Source of the DNA: Tieghemiomyces parasiticus
Lineage: Eukaryota; Kickxellomycota; Dimargaritomycetes; Dimargaritales; Dimargaritaceae
Direction: 5' to 3'
Assembly (NCBI GenBank): GCA_027575765.1
Contig: JANBPT010000362.1
Span: forward strand, 1 to 41,224
DNA: 41,224 nt
The translations under genes were made by a program, and so were the position numbers. The notes beneath the pieces are model-generated. The model made no database searches. It saw nothing but the letters and a program-made list of their open reading frames with translations, and was not told the DNA's origin. Below are positions 10,612-18,884 of the stretch, in pieces. The number at the start of each line of letters is the position of its first letter. Within the stretch, counting starts at the first letter, position 1.

Positions 10612-11115
10612 AACAAGCCTCATGTCCTACGTGAGTTTTTTGGGGGAGAGTGGGTGAGATAATGGGCGACTTTTAATGCTAAGGGGCAGATGCTGCCTAG
10701 TGGTCTTATGAATACCCAATGCAGGAATGGCGGTTGCATCTTGGCGCTGTATTGTGTGCCAAATTTTGCAAAAGGTTAAGGTTCGACACTACTTGTGCGG
10801 AGACCAAGACATGCATAGCAAAAAACAGACAGACACTGGACTAGGCCAATCAGATCTGCAGCCCCCTTTTTTTTTGTTAGGTCGACACACGCTGCCACAC
10901 AGCAGAGGCCTCGAATACTCTATTCAATCGACTAGTTGTTTCCGAGAGATCAACACCAATCCAGGCAACCCATTTTCTCGCGCCATTTCTTGTCCTTGAA
11001 TCCGTCAACCCACGTGCTTCGAATCACGGTTGCCGCTTCGTTATCCCTTGCCCACCATTCGCCCCTCCCTGTCACGCACGAACCCAACCCACATACGCAT
11101 CTCACATTGCCCACC
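10612..11115. other. intergenic region between SEN34 and RPB8
   Basis: This 504-base gap lies between two plus-strand genes. A pyrimidine tract of C5 then T9, followed by GTTAG, at about 10862-10880 looks like a 3' splice site, so an intron in the RPB8 5' untranslated region is possible. I cannot identify its donor with confidence. The open frames here are short. Confidence 0.4.
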
Positions 11116-11649
11116 ATGGAGAAAAAGGACGCCATTCTCTTCTCCGACATCTTCGACTGCAATGACATCGACAAGGACGGCAAGCACTTTGACCGGGTGT
11201 CGCGCCTGAACGCTCGCAGCGAGAACCACATGATGGACCTGACGCTGGACTACAATCTCGAACTGTACCCCATGGAGATTGGCGACAAGTTTTCCTTGGT
11301 TCTGGCGTCCACTTTGTCCCTCGATGGCACGGAGGGTGGCAGTGGCGCAGCCGGCGCGTCCTCCGGTGGTGCGGGCGCTTCCGCCGGTGCCGGCGGGGCC
11401 AAGGGTTCCGGGGCTACCATGGGTAGCGTGAAGGCCGATACCTGGCGTCCCAACCGGAACGAGCGCTCACTGGCCGACGAGTACGACTATGTCATGTACG
11501 GCAAAGTGTACCGGTACGACGATGCCGAGGGTAACAATGTCGCCGTGTTTGTCTCGTTTGGCGGCCTCCTCATGCGGCTCGAGGGCGAGTACCGACACCT
11601 CCAGAACGTCACTGTCGGCGAGCACGTGTACCTGCTGATGCGGAAGTAG
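11116..11649 (+). CDS. RPB8: RNA polymerases I, II and III subunit RPABC3 (Rpb8)
   Basis: Single exon, 177 residues. Rpb8 is a small OB-fold subunit shared by all three nuclear RNA polymerases. Family sequence is clear throughout: ILFSDIFDCNDID (7-19), FDRVSRL (25-31), YPMEIGDKFSLVLASTL (51-67), DYVMYGKVYRY, FVSFGGLLMRLEGE and the terminal VYLLMRK. The protein is about 30 residues longer than human or yeast Rpb8 (about 146-150). The extra is a Gly/Ala/Ser-rich stretch at about residues 71-105, in the loop that is disordered and variable in known Rpb8. I chose the ATG at 11116 because it sits in a CCACCATGG context and gives the family's N-terminus. The longer frame starting at 10936 would add an unsupported extension. 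The 3' end converges with the methyltransferase gene. Confidence 0.95.
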   Translation: MEKKDAILFSDIFDCNDIDKDGKHFDRVSRLNARSENHMMDLTLDYNLELYPMEIGDKFSLVLASTLSLDGTEGGSGAAGASSGGAGASAGAGGAKGSGATMGSVKADTWRPNRNERSLADEYDYVMYGKVYRYDDAEGNNVAVFVSFGGLLMRLEGEYRHLQNVTVGEHVYLLMRK

Positions 11650-12016
11650 ACCATCGACCCGAGTTGCTGGCTGACTTCGTCTTCCTTTAAAAAATCATAA
11701 AACAGCACACCAACCCCTATCCGAGTTGATGTATTTACTTTGCCGAGCGAACGTTTACCAAATAATAATATTAATATTAGTTAACGGCTAGTCCCGCCGA
11801 GGTGGAAATAGCCCTCCGAGGTTTGTGGTGGAAAGGACTGTGTATTTCACAAAATATATGGATACGGGCAGGTAGGGTAGAGTTAGGACAGGGTGGGCAA
11901 AACATTGGTCGGCTTGACATGTATCAATAAAATAGCCGAAGGATGAGAGAGAGGCAAGCGAATAGAGAGAGATATAGAATACGCTGGCGCGACGGGCAGA
12001 CAATAGGGAACACACC
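11650..12016. terminator. convergent 3' region of RPB8 and the methyltransferase gene
   Basis: A 367-base gap between two convergent stop codons. An AT-rich stretch with AATAATAATATTAATATTAG is at about 11761-11780, and T/A runs follow the RPB8 stop (TTTAAAAAATCATAAAA, about 11685-11701). These are plausible poly(A) and 3'-end signals for both transcripts. No gene is seen. Confidence 0.45.
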
Positions 12017-14911
12017 TTAGCCTGACTCTCCAGTTTCAGAGTCCAGCTGGTCCACGGAAGAGGAGGAGGGGATGGCAACGACGAACGGGGCAACGATCTC
12101 CTTCGTCACCTCCTCAATCTTTGGGTCGTCGTCGGACGCAATATCCAATTCCTTCAGTATATGCAGTCGACGGGGCACAAGCCAGGGTTCCGCGGGAGCC
12201 GACAGCGCATGACAGAGCTGCCACGAGGACCCGCTCCGCATGGCCTTCTGCGCCCGATGGGTTAGTTGGGACCGGCGCCAGCGGGTACGCAGATCGACCA
12301 ACGAACGGAAGCGAGAGGATGGCGATGGGGCAGATTTTGATGCCTCCGTCGCAACGCCGATAACCTCCCTTGGCAGCTGCTGTAATTGTTGCTGCAGGGC
12401 TCGGTAGGGGTCTTCGAGCATCTCAAACCCACGTTTAGGTTCGCGAACATAAACCCATCCCGACCTCCGGGCGATATCCCGGTTAGCCCACAGTTCGAGC
12501 AGCCGTCCACGGCCCAATTCATGATCGTACGCTGCATTGGGTAGCAGTGTCTCAATCATTTCATACACGGTATCGGGTCGGGGTTCGGTCCAGTCATGGT
12601 AAATCCAGTCACGCACGGGCCGGGCAAAATCAATAATAACGTCGGCGGACCGTTGGTGGCGGATATCGAACCCCTCACCTTTCTTGAACAGCAATAGCGT
12701 TTCCTTGGAGGTGCGAATGTAAGGGGAGGGACGCCCGTGGTGCGTGTGGTTGAGCCGCTTTTTAAACCAGATGAGGTTCTCCACGTAGCGGCAGTCCAGA
12801 TGGGCCATCATTTCGACAACTGCCGGTAGGATCGCCTTGTGGGTCCATAGGAAGACCATGCCCCGCGGGAGACAAGGGAGGACCCGGGCCAAGAGGGCAC
12901 CCACCTCGGAGACGGTCACCCCCGGAGTGGGTGTATCTTCGTTACCATCGTCGTGCTCGCCCGGAAAGCAGTTACGATACTGGTCTTCAACATAGGCCTC
13001 AGTCCACGGTGGGTCGACAAGTATCCCGTCAAACGAGAGTGAGGCCAGATCAAGCTGGGCGGGGGACGAAGGTGCTATCGCTGCCAGCGCCGGCGACTCA
13101 ATGGCCGTGCTCGACTTGTCACCGATCGTGGGGTCATCCAGTCGGCTCTCCCGGCACGCATCAGCCAACACGGTCGGCTCCAGTTCGACTATCCTGTCTA
13201 CCTCGAGAAACAGGTATTCAGTGGATTCGGGCGTAGCTTCCTGTTGGGCCTCGAGGGTAACGATCGGTTTGGCCCAGGTGGTCGGTATCACATTGGGTAG
13301 GCGGACGTAAATCGGCTCGGGCATAGGCGCCTCGGGTGCCTTGACGCCGGACCAGAACTTAGACAGGTCAATTTGGGTGGCCTTGGTACGGGGCGGGGCT
13401 ACCATGAAATCAGGGTCCTGCAGGCGGGGGCGGATTATGGTACCCATGGTGGTTGAGTTAGGTGTCGGTAAGCTAGAGGGGGTAGCTAAAGTGGTGGTGG
13501 TGGTGTAAGTACTAGTACTGACGCCCGACGTTGTCGGGCTCCTGGTCTGCGCCGCACGGATATCGGCTAACTGGCGCATCCGCTGCTTGAACTCCGGATT
13601 AGGGATCACGTAGGGTGCCTTGAATCGGTCGTGAGATGTCGGTTTCGAAGGTGCTGGCATCGACGGTGGTGAAGCGACTGTTGGGCTTGCCTTGGTCAAC
13701 GACGATGGCGTGACGGTGGCCTTAGCCCGGGCCGCGGGTTTGGTAGTTGACGAAGTGGTTTTACTCTGGCGCGTGAGCCCCAGTCGGGAGGACGTCAGGG
13801 CATTGTCGCCGTGAAATTCTCGAATCCACCCGTCGATTTCCGCCTCGGCGGTCTTCAGCTCTTCGGTCTGCCACCGCTCGCTCAGCGTCGGATCCGGGAC
13901 CGCCCCGGAGTTCCCTACTACCCCGCCACCGGTTGTCCCACCGCCGCCGGGGCGCTGCTTATTCACCATAACCAATTTCCCGTCGACCCACCCGTACGCG
14001 TCATCCACAAGTTTTCTTTGCTCCAAGAGTTTCCGGTAATAAGAGCTACACATGTATCCGGCCTTGTGCGGGACGCCCTTACTGAACAGACCCCACGCCG
14101 AGCCAATTCGGTACCCGGCAGTCCGCCATACCTCGAGTCGAGCCATGAAGGCCTGGTGGTCGGCCGCATTAAACCCGCCGTTCGATTGGCCCTCAGTGGG
14201 GTCGACGAACCGGTAGTAATAAGCCTCCGGGTTAGTGTGCCGAATATTCCACGCGTGAATCCGCGCCGCTGACCACGCCTTAACTTGATCCCGTGTGAAG
14301 ACGTTTTCGAATTGGCCGCCCGAGCGGCGGACGGGGGGCAGTGCCATCGTCTTCCGGTGGGGACCACTCGCGACGGACCGTTTTTTCATGGCAGCCGCTG
14401 TCGCAGTAGCCAAGGCGAGAGAATGTGTGGAAGCCACCGGGGAGTCGTCCAAGATGATAGTATCCAGGGAGGCGGTGACTGTACTGCCCGGGGCACCGCT
14501 TGCCTCGAGAATCTGCTCGGAGGGGGAGGGGCCCAAAACGTTGTTAATAACCAGTGGGGATAAATCGGGCTAAATTATGGTTAGTAAAGGTGGAGCTAGT
14601 CGCGACCAACGAGGGAACACTATCGTGTATTCCTGGACAACTGACCTTACTGCTGCCGTCGTAGGGGGTAAGGATGGCGCCGAGGATCCACAGCGTGGCG
14701 GCCCGGTAAGCCCTACCAAACGTGCACTTACCGAGCGGGGCCGCTTGGGCGGGCAGTCGCCATCGAGAATATCATCTAGAAGCTGGGCCAGGTCGTCGAT
14801 ATCGGCCGGTAGGCTCGGGGTTGGCGACATGGCGCTACTCGGCGAATCGCTTTTACGCTTGCGGGACGATAGGGAGACGGGACTCTGCACCCAGTCGGCC
14901 ATGTCGGTCAT
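12017..14911 (-). CDS. MT-A70 family N6-adenine methyltransferase with N-terminal Myb/SANT-like domain
   Basis: Two exons, 14911..14732 and 14569..12017, phase 0, intron 162 bases (GTAAGTG...TTTAG); 910 residues. The C-terminal half holds an MT-A70 domain (about 570-760) with FDGILVDPPW (catalytic DPPW at 579-582), FLWTHKAILPAVVEMM, ENLIWFKKRLNH, SKETLLLFKKG, PDTVYEMIETLLP and LLELWANR. The family transfers methyl from S-adenosylmethionine to N6 of adenine in RNA (METTL3/IME4) or DNA (METTL4, MTA1-type). DPPW points to an active enzyme rather than a METTL14-type partner. Residues about 145-265 form a second conserved-looking domain with aromatic spacing, including AYYYRF, AWGLFSKGVPHKAGYMCSSYYR; I read it as Myb/SANT-like. 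The linker (about 270-560) is Ser/Thr/Pro-rich, and the first exon has basic nuclear-signal-like motifs (RKRK, PPKRPR). RNA or DNA as substrate cannot be settled from sequence. The splice restores an ATG to a frame that otherwise begins at TTG. Confidence 0.85.
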
Positions 14912-14933
14912 GGTAAGCGCACAGGCCGGGAAG

Positions 14934-15053
14934 GTCGAGAGGGAGCCTGTTTTACCAAGCGAAATCGTTAGACACGCGTTACTTGACGTGTCGAGAGGGA
15001 GCCTGTTTTACCAAGCGAAATCGTTAGACACGCGTTACTTGACGTGTCGAGAG
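14934..15053. repeat. perfect tandem duplication, 56-bp unit, 2.1 copies
   Basis: Copy one spans 14935-14990 and copy two 14991-15046. They are identical at every base, and the first seven bases of a third copy (TCGAGAG) follow at 15047-15053. Each copy holds an interrupted inverted repeat, GACACG and CGTGTC separated by ten bases (first at 14971-14992). The array begins 24 bases upstream of the methyltransferase ATG, inside its likely promoter or leader. Perfect identity implies recent duplication, conversion, or an assembly artefact. Confidence 0.9.
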
Positions 15054-16084
15054 TTGTGCTGGAAACTAATGTGGAATTTGCGAGGTGGTATATGCGGCGA
15101 ATAGAAAGTGACTTAAACAAAGTAGTGGTTAGCAGGGCAGTCTACTGAAGGCGGCCGATTGAGCGCAACCGACTGTCCGGTGTAATGAAAGCGACAGTAC
15201 TGCGGCAGGTGATGGCAACTGCTTGATGTTGAAAGACCAAGTTATTATGGGAAGGCTCAAAGGGCAAGCATGCGAGGTTGACCAGACGTAAGGTCTGGCA
15301 AAACACAATTCACGATCGCCATGGACCCACCAACGCTCAACTAGTGGCCTGGCTCCACACGGTATATTGAGGAGTAAGGTTTGGCCTCTAGTGCACAATT
15401 GGGGTTTTGTTTACGTTAGGATGGCTGGAGTCCCACTTGGTCCCATTTAAGGACACACCGCTCCCCCCCCCACCAGCCCACTGTGTCGATGTACGGAGCG
15501 CACCGATTGGCACACTACAGAGTATAGGTGGGATGAGTTTTTTCCTTTATTTTTTTGTAAAATAAAACACAGGCAGTGGTGTACTACTAACTGGGAAGAA
15601 GGTGGGAGCGCAGCAGTATGCGTCCATGGGGCAAGTGCCAGAGGTGTACACAGGTCAAGGTCTAAACGTCTGGCACGGAATACGCTGCGAACGAGGACTG
15701 GGTCCCTGTACAGAGGTATTGGCTAGTAAGTAATTGAAACACCACATTAACAATAGAACCACTTCGTCATGGAGATCACGTTACAACCCACCCCTTACCG
15801 TAACCACGAAGGCCGACTTGGCGCACGACTGGACCCACGGAACTCTGTCGCTTACCCAACGGAAGGGTTGAGGAACGGGCTAAGCGAAACACTGAACCCC
15901 CAGTTCTTCGCTGGCTGCTGATGGTAACATCTGTGGGCGGCTAGTAAAGCCATTTTAAGTGGTGAGTTACACTGGTCCTTCCTACGAGTTCGCCTTGCGG
16001 TGAACGCAGCGCCATCATTAACGGCCAGACATGCTAAAGAGCTCGACTCTAGACCACCACTACAACATTGGCCTCCATCGGTGT

Positions 16085-16402
16085 CAAATCATGTAAAAGT
16101 GGGCCGAGAACGGGGTGGACGCCGGCGAGCCGTCAAGCTCGTCTTTATGCGCCAATGGAAGAGAGTGGGATGGGCGGATGAAGATGACACCATAGCCGCC
16201 TCTGCGTCGTACCGCCAGACGTACAAGGGGACGTCTCGGTTCTTAACACACTACTGACCTGCCTGATCTTCGACCATCTTCTTATCTCGAGATCGGTCAT
16301 TTTTACGAGTTTGACCTACACACCTTCTCCTCCCACCTGGCCGAGGTAACCACTCGGGCCTCTATTATTGAACAGGCGGATGGTACAGTGTACGACTGGT
16401 AG
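16085..16402 (+). pseudogene. possible gene remnant or unresolved exons
   Basis: Two adjacent stretches have codon use like the real genes here but lie in different frames. One, to the stop at 16257, reads KLVFMRQWKRVGWADEDD and continues. The other, open from 16247 to a TAG at 16400-16402, includes LEIGHFYEFDLHTFSSHLAE. A CTGAC branch-like site and a pyrimidine-rich run ending in CTCGAG precede the latter, so a spliced gene is conceivable, but I could not find a phase-compatible donor. No family is recognised. A frameshifted remnant or a missed multi-exon gene are both possible. Confidence 0.25.
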
Positions 16403-16767
16403 ACTTGTACGCACCACCGCCACGGTTCACTCTAGTAAACCCCGTCTAGGCCAGACTTGGTCGGTACCACGATACTAGCGGTAGAATAGAGTCAATGATA
16501 GCCATCATTCGACCTCTGTCTTTGCCTATTGCGTCGGTTGCCTCGCAGCATCTACGCCTCTCCGTTTACTCTCCTCCGGCGTAGACATGCTCGAGCAACG
16601 TAGCACTGGTTGCCAAATCAAGCCCGGGCGAAAGTGAGAGGGTACTGACCTATCGACGGAAAGGACAGCGACGAAGAGATCAGTCAAGGAACCAAGTTAA
16701 CTCCGGGTAGAGTAATGGGAAGCTGCTCCTCGCTTTAGTGTGGAAATGCGGCTGCCCGATCAACTTT

Positions 16768-16779
16768 TTTATATAAAGA
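16768..16779 (+). promoter_or_regulatory. TATA box of the small secreted protein gene
   Basis: TTTATATAAAGA lies about 130 bases before the ATG at 16907 in plus orientation, a good TATA match. A transcription start some 30 bases downstream would fall at the start of the ATT microsatellite. Confidence 0.5.
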
Positions 16780-16805
16780 GGGTCTTACAGCCCAGCCTGA
16801 AAAGC

Positions 16806-16829
16806 ATTATTATTATTATTATTATTATA
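16806..16829 (+). repeat. ATT trinucleotide microsatellite
   Basis: Nearly eight uninterrupted ATT units lie between the TATA box and the ATG of the small secreted protein, so the array is probably within the 5' leader or core promoter. Confidence 0.9.
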
Positions 16830-16906
16830 CACAGACGCCACTCGATTCTCACCGTTGAGAAATAACCTCCACCTATCTCTCATCTCAACCCAACTGTTTA
16901 TTCACG

Positions 16907-17518
16907 ATGAAGTTACCCCTCACTCCGATTGCTTTTCTCCTCACCTTTCCAGCCCTGCTCACGGTGACTGTCGAAGCTATCCCCACTAACCTGGATGGCA
17001 ATGGCCTCCAGGGCCTGGTCGAACACCCCACCGCTACCGCCCTGGCCTCCGCTACATCCTCCACAGACCCCGTCCCGGCCGTGCAACAGACATCATTCCC
17101 ACTGTCGCTCCCCAATGCCGACCGCACGGCCAATGACTCACCGAGAGCCCCCCGGTACCTTTTTCCCTCCCCAATACTCGGCAAGGTGAATCCTAAGTGG
17201 ACCGACACTACAAAACGTAGGAAGGCGAGCGTGGACAATAGACTGTCCGCCATCATCCCTCTGCCTCGGTCAAGCGCCAAGTTAGCTATTGGTAACCCGC
17301 CAGTCAGCCTGAAATATATTCGAGTGACCGTGAAGGACTGTAGCGTCATACTGAAAGTAAAGGAAGTCCGCGAGGAGCCGGTCAGTAACTTATACGTATC
17401 TGAGTACGTTCACCAACTACTCTTCTCCAGACCGGAAGACGTACAAGCGGCGATGACGGTCGAAACGGCCAGTCCTGAAGAATTTGCAATTTTTAAAGCG
17501 ACTGGTTGTGGCCTTTAG
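16907..17518 (+). CDS. small secreted protein of unknown function
   Basis: Single exon, 203 residues; I recognise no family. Residues 1-24 make a good signal peptide: a Lys at position 3, a hydrophobic core, and VEA before a likely cleavage site. The next 50 residues are rich in Thr, Ala and Ser. The rest is mixed, basic in the middle (KRRKAS) and ends in a more ordered block (KYIRVTVKDCSVILKVKEV, then YVSEYVHQLLFSRPEDVQAA). There are only two cysteines after the signal (in KDCSV and TGCGL), which could pair. One N-glycosylation sequon (NDS) is present. The gene has its own TATA box and stands alone in a large spacer. Secretion is well supported by the signal peptide. A role outside the cell, such as in host interaction, is only inference. 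Confidence 0.7.
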   Translation: MKLPLTPIAFLLTFPALLTVTVEAIPTNLDGNGLQGLVEHPTATALASATSSTDPVPAVQQTSFPLSLPNADRTANDSPRAPRYLFPSPILGKVNPKWTDTTKRRKASVDNRLSAIIPLPRSSAKLAIGNPPVSLKYIRVTVKDCSVILKVKEVREEPVSNLYVSEYVHQLLFSRPEDVQAAMTVETASPEEFAIFKATGCGL

Positions 17519-17984
17519 AATTTTTACGCGTATATGGCAAGCGGTTTACAAACGTCGCTGTTTTCGTAGTACCTGCGGACAACGGAGTTATCTATTTACT
17601 TCAATAAACTGCAAGGTTAGGGGTGCACACAGATGAAACTATACTGAATATAATACTACGGCTAGGGTATTTAAGCGGGGTGAACTATAAGCACAAACAA
17701 GCCAAGCTCGTCAGCCACGGGGGGCACAGACAACGGGTAAAATGTCACTTAGTAGAGATAACGGCTGACTAACATACTAGATTACAAATACAGGATAGTA
17801 AGGTAACGAGGGAAGGGCAGGTGGATGTTATGGTTGTATACGAAGTGGAAGGGTTGGAGGCTGCTCAACCTGGACGTGGCATTGTACTGGGACGTTGAAA
17901 GGTGGAAACAAGGTGGCCGAAAATCTACCACTAAACGATGGGTGCCTTGACAGCCCTACGCTCACCGACGCCAAGCCAGCCGCC
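17519..17984. other. convergent intergenic region
   Basis: The 466 bases between the stop of the secreted protein and the stop of the minus-strand tubby-like gene. AATAAA at about 17602 follows the secreted-protein stop by some 80 bases and is a plausible poly(A) signal. Nothing else is seen. Confidence 0.5.
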
Positions 17985-18884
17985 TTATAAGGACACCCCA
18001 CGCAACCGACAGTACTCCAGAGCTACAAACAGAGAAAAGACAATCAAAGTATCCGATTCGGGGCTCAGCTCATCCTGCACCGAGAACCGCCCACTACCCC
18101 GCACAAATTTGAGGACTGATCGTTCGTAGCGGGCGACAGGTTGGCGGGCACCGGTGTCCATACACACGAAAGCGCCGTCACCGATCCCAAGGGCGTTACT
18201 CAGTAGGGTCCACCGCAGCTTTCGGCCCTGCCAGTGGAACGACGCCGACGCCAGGCAAAACTCGACCCGCAGGCGGAGGGTGACCGGCGGGTAGCGAGAC
18301 CCGCGCGGCGGCCGGAGTTCTAGTTTATCGCAGCCGCCACGCTGATGGCCCTCGGTGATACCAAAGCGGCCAACGGGCGGGGCTAGCCGGGTGACCGCGT
18401 GCAGGAGATCGGTTTCCCAGAGGGACCGGCCCGTCGCCAGACTGTGTAAAATGACGCGTTGGCCGTCGGGCAAGGTCACGATGGATTTGCGCCAGGTACA
18501 TAGATTGTGGGTCTTGGGAGTCCCCGCTGCCGTAAAGGCTTGGTGATGGTGACCGGTGCCCTGGCCTTCGCTGTCACTGCCGTCCGAACTGCTGGCTGTC
18601 GGCCGGCCATTATTTAAAGGGTACCTAGGGCCACCGAACGGATCGCCGCCGGCTAGCAAGCCTGAAGAGGATGATGGGTCGTTCAAAGGCATCGACTCGG
18701 AGTGGGAAAACTCCGGAGGGTCGGGCGCTACGTAGAGTCGGGCCACTGACGACGAAAACGAGCGGCCCCGGCGGCCAGCCGGGTCACCGCCCAACGTGAT
18801 AATCCCCGGGACTACCTTATCTGGGTACAGCGTCACCGTTGACGGGTTGAACAGTGCCGACTGTATCTTGTAGGTGCGTATCAT
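17985..18884 (-). CDS. tubby C-terminal-like / LURP-one-related protein
   Basis: Single exon, 299 residues, ATG at 18884. After a disordered Ser/Gly-rich segment (about 60-125), the C-terminal half carries features of the tubby-like beta-barrel fold shared by LURP-one and scramblase-like proteins: SIVTLPDGQRVILHSL, LRLRVEFCLASASFHWQG, KLRWTLLSNALG, FVCMDTGARQPVARYERS, and a terminal hydrophobic helix, DTLIVFSLFVALEYCR. The helix threading the barrel is typical of the fold and need not be a membrane segment. No enzymatic residues are known for this group; some members bind membranes or phosphoinositides. A second, diverged member lies at 39469-40125. The assignment rests on pattern similarity rather than strict motifs, so the family call is moderate. 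Confidence 0.6.
   Translation of the reverse strand: MIRTYKIQSALFNPSTVTLYPDKVVPGIITLGGDPAGRRGRSFSSSVARLYVAPDPPEFSHSESMPLNDPSSSSGLLAGGDPFGGPRYPLNNGRPTASSSDGSDSEGQGTGHHHQAFTAAGTPKTHNLCTWRKSIVTLPDGQRVILHSLATGRSLWETDLLHAVTRLAPPVGRFGITEGHQRGGCDKLELRPPRGSRYPPVTLRLRVEFCLASASFHWQGRKLRWTLLSNALGIGDGAFVCMDTGARQPVARYERSVLKFVRGSGRFSVQDELSPESDTLIVFSLFVALEYCRLRGVSL

Larger units (their letters stand above)
14912..16906. other. 2-kb spacer between divergent genes
   Basis: This spacer lies between the methyltransferase start and the small secreted protein. It contains the 56-bp tandem duplication (14934-15053), a C9 run near 15463-15471, a possible gene remnant (about 16085-16402), a TATA box and an ATT microsatellite just before the secreted protein. 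The remaining 15060-16000 has no open frame I can support. Confidence 0.5.

Noticed and set aside
13487..13520. Palindrome AGTACTAGTACT
   Set aside because: It lies inside the methyltransferase coding sequence, in a Ser/Thr-rich repeat, with no reason to be a site.
12017..14536. Methyltransferase starting at the TTG at 14536
   Set aside because: A phase-0 intron with good sites joins it to an upstream ATG exon with nuclear-signal-like motifs.
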